Notes under the pieces: generated by a model | Seen by the model: the letters and a program-made list of their open reading frames with translations, nothing else | Databases searched by the model: none | What the model was told of the DNA's origin: nothing | Source of the DNA: Lachnospiraceae bacterium | Lineage (GTDB): Bacteria; Bacillota; Clostridia; Lachnospirales; Lachnospiraceae | Assembly (NCBI GenBank): GCA_900199595.1 | Contig: FZRB01000030.1 | Span: 1 to 33,601 of the forward strand | DNA: 33,601 nucleotides | Direction: 5' to 3' | Translations under genes and position numbers: made by a program | Part shown: positions 30,907 to 33,601 of the stretch, in pieces | Position numbering within the stretch: the first letter of the stretch is position 1 | Layout: every line of letters begins with the position of its first letter

Positions 30907-32256
30907 ATGAATAAAAGAATAAGAAAAACCATGATATCAATAATAGTGATGATCCTGATAGTGATAGGTGCTCTAAGTCCATGTACGTCCACGGCAGCAG
31001 GTGCTGACGCTGTGGATGCGCTGATAAATGATTTTCAGAAAGAAACCAAATGCAGTTCAGTAAGTGTGGTTACATATGATCATGGAGAACTGACTTACTA
31101 TGGTGATAAGGATGGATTATATCAGATTGGTTCCATGACCAAGGCTTTTACAGGACTAGCTGTACAGGGGCTGATAGATGAAGGCAAACTGTCTGAAGAA
31201 GATAAGGTCTCTGATTACATTTCCGGTTTCGAGGCATTTTATAATGGAGAGAAAACCGATATCACTATAAAGCAGCTGATGTCCCAGACCAGTGGTTATA
31301 CTAATAATGAAAAGACTTATCCCAGTGCAACGGAAGATATGACTCTGGCGCAGTGGGTTGATAGTATATCCGGAAAAGAACTTAGCAGTGCACCGGGAGA
31401 AGAATATGCATATTCTAATGTAAATTATAATTTACTTGGTGCTATAATAGAAGATATAACGGGTGTTTCTTATCGTGACTATATGGAAAAAGAGATTCTG
31501 GCTCCCTTAAGTCTGGCAGATACATATGTGGGGACTCCGGGTCAGAAAGATAAAATAATAGAAGGAACAAGACTTGGATATCGCAGAGCCTTTGAGTATG
31601 AAATACCTGTAAGAGAAGGTAGTATTCCTGCCGGATATTTTTACTCTGATGTTGCGGATATGGGAACCTGGCTGAAGATATGGATTGGTGAAGCTGAATT
31701 ACCCGAGACGATAAAGACAGATTCGATATTAGAGAAACTTAAAAACAAAGGAGACTACTACGCCGGCTGGGAAAGATTTGATGATGATGTTATAGGTCAT
31801 TCCGGAGGAACTCCGAACTATTCTTCAAGAATTGTATTTTCGAGAGATAAGAAGATAGGTGTATGCGTTCTTACTAATTTAAATGTAGCAGCATCAACTG
31901 ACAGTCTTTGCAACGGTATATATGACAGGATTTCGGGAAATGTGTCGAATGCTATAGCAACAGATGTATGGACTGTATTTGATCTTGTGTTTACTATTAT
32001 ATCGATAGTAATGATAGTATTATTAATAATAGTTTTATTAATCAGGAAAAAAGGATTACTGATTGTTACGGGAATAATACTTGCAGTTTTGATGGCATTA
32101 ATTCTTATACTGTTTCCTATGATCTTCGGTTCTGATATGTGGAGCATAGTAATGATATGGGCACCATGGAGTCTGGCTGGCGGACTTATTCTTATAGCAG
32201 CAGATATAGTGGTGGCTTTGATAAGGAGTATTTTTGGTAAATGGAAAAAAGCATAA
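30907..32256 (+). CDS. Membrane-bound serine hydrolase, beta-lactamase class C family
   Basis: A 449-aa protein from the ATG at 30907, chosen for GAGG nine bases upstream; in-frame ATGs at 30892 and 30898 have none. It has a signal/anchor helix (about 8-26), then a penicillin-binding-fold domain: Ser76-x-x-Lys79 (SMTK) with the nucleophile, Tyr169-Ser-Asn (YSN) and His298-Ser-Gly (HSGG), which replaces KTG as in D-aminopeptidase- and esterase-like members. Three membrane helices fill about 355-445. It probably hydrolyses a peptide or ester outside the cell; true beta-lactamase activity is not implied. Its 3' end overlaps the next gene by 16 bases. Confidence 0.85.
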   Translation: MNKRIRKTMISIIVMILIVIGALSPCTSTAAGADAVDALINDFQKETKCSSVSVVTYDHGELTYYGDKDGLYQIGSMTKAFTGLAVQGLIDEGKLSEEDKVSDYISGFEAFYNGEKTDITIKQLMSQTSGYTNNEKTYPSATEDMTLAQWVDSISGKELSSAPGEEYAYSNVNYNLLGAIIEDITGVSYRDYMEKEILAPLSLADTYVGTPGQKDKIIEGTRLGYRRAFEYEIPVREGSIPAGYFYSDVADMGTWLKIWIGEAELPETIKTDSILEKLKNKGDYYAGWERFDDDVIGHSGGTPNYSSRIVFSRDKKIGVCVLTNLNVAASTDSLCNGIYDRISGNVSNAIATDVWTVFDLVFTIISIVMIVLLIIVLLIRKKGLLIVTGIILAVLMALILILFPMIFGSDMWSIVMIWAPWSLAGGLILIAADIVVALIRSIFGKWKKA

Positions 32257-32558
32257 GAGATAAAATATTATTTATACTACCACCAATTGTTTTGGCGTTA
32301 TTAACAATTATATGGTATGTAAGGGCGGATGGCAGGTGGTATTCATATCGCAGTGAATGGGAATTTCTGCCTCTGCTGGCGTGTCACCTGATTATGCCAC
32401 TGTACTATCTGGTGCGTTTAATTATTGCTATAGTGAAGCAGATAGATGTAAGTACTCGTTCCTCAGAGAATACATTTTATATCGTTGCCTCGGCAATTCT
32501 ATGGCTTGGATGTGGATTTGGAGTTTTAGTTTTTCTGATTTTTACGAGTGGAAGGTAA
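32241..32558 (+). CDS. Small membrane protein of unknown function
   Basis: A 105-aa protein with three predicted membrane helices (about 8-27, 42-66 and 80-102): ILFILPPIVLALLTIIWYV, LLACHLIMPLYYLVRLIIAI and FYIVASAILWLGCGFGVLVF. AAGGAG lies 12 bases before the ATG. It overlaps the serine hydrolase gene by 16 bases, so the two are translated together and may interact in the membrane. No family recognised. Confidence 0.7.
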   Translation: MEKSIRDKILFILPPIVLALLTIIWYVRADGRWYSYRSEWEFLPLLACHLIMPLYYLVRLIIAIVKQIDVSTRSSENTFYIVASAILWLGCGFGVLVFLIFTSGR

Positions 32559-32584
32559 GGATCAGGTTAATAAAATGTAGTAAA

Positions 32585-32622
32585 AGACATCTGTTTTAGC
32601 CGGTACAGATGTCTATTTTTTT
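32585..32622 (+). terminator. Terminator after the hydrolase operon
   Basis: A perfect 10-bp stem, AGACATCTGT (32585-32594) and ACAGATGTCT (32605-32614), then A and seven T. Confidence 0.92.
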
Positions 32623-32660
32623 GCTCCGAAAAAAAAGTAAAAAAAAGAGATAAAAAAGTG

Positions 32661-32689
32661 TTGACATAGTTATATTGTTTTGCTATTAT
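32661..32689 (+). promoter_or_regulatory. Strong sigma-A promoter for the tRNA genes
   Basis: TTGACA (32661-32666), 17-base spacer, TATTAT (32684-32689). It lies 66 bases before tRNA-Ser(UGA) and could also transcribe the second tRNA and the rRNA operon. Confidence 0.88.
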
Positions 32690-32754
32690 AGACAAAGTCG
32701 CCGGTAAAAAGAGCGGCTACTTTTGACGAGTAAATAGTATAGCAGAAACGTTAT

Positions 32755-32840
32755 GGAGAGGTATCGAAGTGGTCATAACGAGGCGGTCTTGAAAACCGTT
32801 TGTCCGCAAGGGCACATGGGTTCGAATCCCATCCTCTCCG
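32755..32840 (+). tRNA. tRNA-Ser (anticodon UGA)
   Basis: Acceptor GGAGAGG pairs with CCTCTCC, followed by discriminator G. The anticodon arm is GCGGT-CTTGAAA-ACCGT with anticodon TGA, reading UCA and other UCN codons. The variable arm is long (class II, as serine tRNAs require), and the T-loop reads TTCGAAT. CCA is not encoded. Confidence 0.96.
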
Positions 32841-32885
32841 CTCGAAGGATTTTCCTTTGAATATTGAATTACGTATCAGCAATTT

Positions 32886-32974
32886 GGAGAAGTACCCAAG
32901 TGGCTGAAGGGGCTCGCCTGGAAAGTGAGTAGGTCGAGAGTATCGGCGCGAGGGTTCAAATCCCTCCTTCTCCG
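32886..32974 (+). tRNA. tRNA-Ser (anticodon GGA)
   Basis: Acceptor GGAGAAG pairs with CTTCTCC, then discriminator G. The anticodon arm is CTCGC-CTGGAAA-GTGAG with anticodon GGA, reading UCC and UCU. It has a long class II variable arm and the T-loop TTCAAAT. It is 45 bases after the first serine tRNA, on the same transcript. CCA is not encoded. Confidence 0.96.
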
Positions 32975-32978
32975 TATA

Positions 32979-33125
32979 CTTGGATATACCAAGCTGAAGT
33001 AATTTGATAAATGATGCACCTTGATTACAGAGTAATCAAGCAAGCCTGCTTCGCAGTCTTGAAAACGCTTCGCGTTTTGTGTTTGTGACTACGTCACAAA
33101 TCGTCGATTTCATCGAAATCGATGA
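32979..33125 (+). repeat. Tandem array of tight hairpins between tRNA-Ser and 16S rRNA
   Basis: CTTGG-ATATA-CCAAG (32979-32993) is followed after a gap by five hairpins almost back to back, each with a 3-nt loop: CTTGATTAC/GTAATCAAG (33020-33040), CAAG-C-CTGC/GCAG-T-CTTG (33041-33061), AAAACGC/GCGTTTT (33062-33078), TTTGTGAC/GTCACAAA (33082-33100) and an 11-bp TCGTCGATTTC/GAAATCGATGA with one G-U pair (33101-33125). None has a T-tract. From 33126 to 33194 nothing is seen. Confidence 0.85.
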
Positions 33126-33194
33126 CTGTACTTTAACAACAGAATAATGATGACAACCCCGAAAATTCTTTATAAATTAATGAATATTCGGAAC

Positions 33195-33223
33195 TTGAAC
33201 GAATCCAAATAAGACAGTAAATT
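33195..33223 (+). promoter_or_regulatory. Possible rRNA promoter
   Basis: TTGAAC (33195-33200), 17-base spacer, TAAATT (33218-33223), about 45 bases before the 16S start. It is weaker than the tRNA promoter upstream, and the leader would be short, so it may be a secondary promoter. Confidence 0.35.
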
Positions 33224-33233
33224 ATTGGAACGG

Positions 33234-33249
33234 TAAACGTTAACGTTTA
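33234..33249. promoter_or_regulatory. 16-bp perfect palindrome just upstream of 16S rRNA
   Basis: TAAACGTTAACGTTTA reads the same on both strands. It lies 20 bases before the 16S start and after the possible promoter. It could be an operator-like site or part of the processing stem that flanks mature 16S. Confidence 0.5.
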
Positions 33250-33268
33250 ACGAACCATGGAAAAAACT

Positions 33269-33601
33269 TTTTTTGAGAGTTTGATCCTGGCTCAGGATAA
33301 ACGCTGGCGGCGTGCTTAACACATGCAAGTCGAACGGAGTGGTCCTCCCGAAGACCTGAAGAGCTTGCTCGGATGGAATTCATTTGGATCACTTAGTGGC
33401 GGACGGGTGAGTAACGCGTGGGTAACCTGCCTCACACTGGGGGATAGCAGTTGGAAACGACTGATAATACCGCATAAGCGCACAGATAGGCATCTATCAG
33501 TGTGAAAAACTCCGGTGGTGTGAGATGGACCCGCGTCTGATTAGCTAGTTGGTGAGGTAACGGCCCACCAAGGCGACGATCAGTAGCCGGCCTGAGAGGG
33601 T
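33269..33601 (+). rRNA. rrs: 16S ribosomal RNA, 5' part (cut by window edge)
   Basis: AGAGTTTGATCCTGGCTCAG starts at 33276, equal to position 8 of E. coli 16S, placing the 5' end near 33269. Conserved blocks follow: CGGCGTGCTTAACACATGCA, GGCGGACGGGTGAGTAACGC and AGTTGGTGAGGTAACGGC. The V1-V2 sequence, with ATACCGCATAAGCGCACAG, is of the Lachnospiraceae type. GGATAAACGC appears where most relatives have GGATGAACGC, a single-base variant. About 333 bases are present. Confidence 0.97.

Noticed and set aside
33323-33505. A 60-codon open frame near the right edge
   Set aside because: It lies entirely within 16S rRNA.

Overview
The window is AT-rich DNA of a Clostridia bacterium. The 16S rRNA start at the right edge has a Lachnospiraceae-like sequence, and the SPKTGD cell-wall sorting signal, VaFE-repeat surface protein, DUF5702/DUF6382 Tad-type genes and CD3324-type regulator fit that family. 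Genus cannot be fixed from what is visible.

Left part (1-7110) is mobile DNA. A 3'-cut IS256-family transposase runs off the left edge. Next is a Tn554-like element: an XRE-type regulator transcribed leftward, then rightward three overlapping or closely packed tyrosine recombinases (374, 654 and 512 aa) and a 122-aa coiled-coil TnpC-like protein. The divergent control region carries six copies of an AAAAGCAAT motif, three of them in perfect 11-bp tandem. The right end abuts the last ~38 codons of an Flp1-type pilin gene that has lost its start, so the element appears to have landed in a Tad/Flp pilus operon.

From 7093 to 18247 lies the downstream half of that Tad-type locus: broken flp1, a DUF5702 protein, two TadE-like pseudopilins (one with two cysteine modules), a DUF6382-FHA protein, a VaFE-repeat protein and a 1970-aa wall-anchored protein combining a subtilase-like domain, SpaA-like domains and five VaFE repeats. 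The assembly ATPase and platform genes expected upstream are absent here.

From 18417 to 24337 are housekeeping or accessory genes: AIM24 family protein, three GNAT acetyltransferases in a row, a broken small gene in a structured 650-bp gap, a cardiolipin synthase and a DUF5104-like lipoprotein.

From 24366 to 29701 is a probable RNA-repair module: two WYL-domain regulators, the RNA ligase RtcB, a ~500-nt noncoding region and a slipin. The noncoding region holds a striking circularly permuted tRNA mimic: T-arm, an acceptor-like stem closed by a UUCG loop, U8-A9 and a canonical D-arm, in that order. It resembles the tRNA-like domain of bacterial Y RNAs (YrlA). No Ro60 gene is present in the window. 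This is the most interesting system found.

The right end has a decayed lipoprotein gene with a frameshift at a G7 tract, a CD3324 family regulator behind a hairpin leader, a class C beta-lactamase-like serine hydrolase with a small membrane protein, then a strong promoter, tRNA-Ser(UGA), tRNA-Ser(GGA), a tandem array of tight three-base-loop hairpins, and the 5' end of a 16S rRNA gene.
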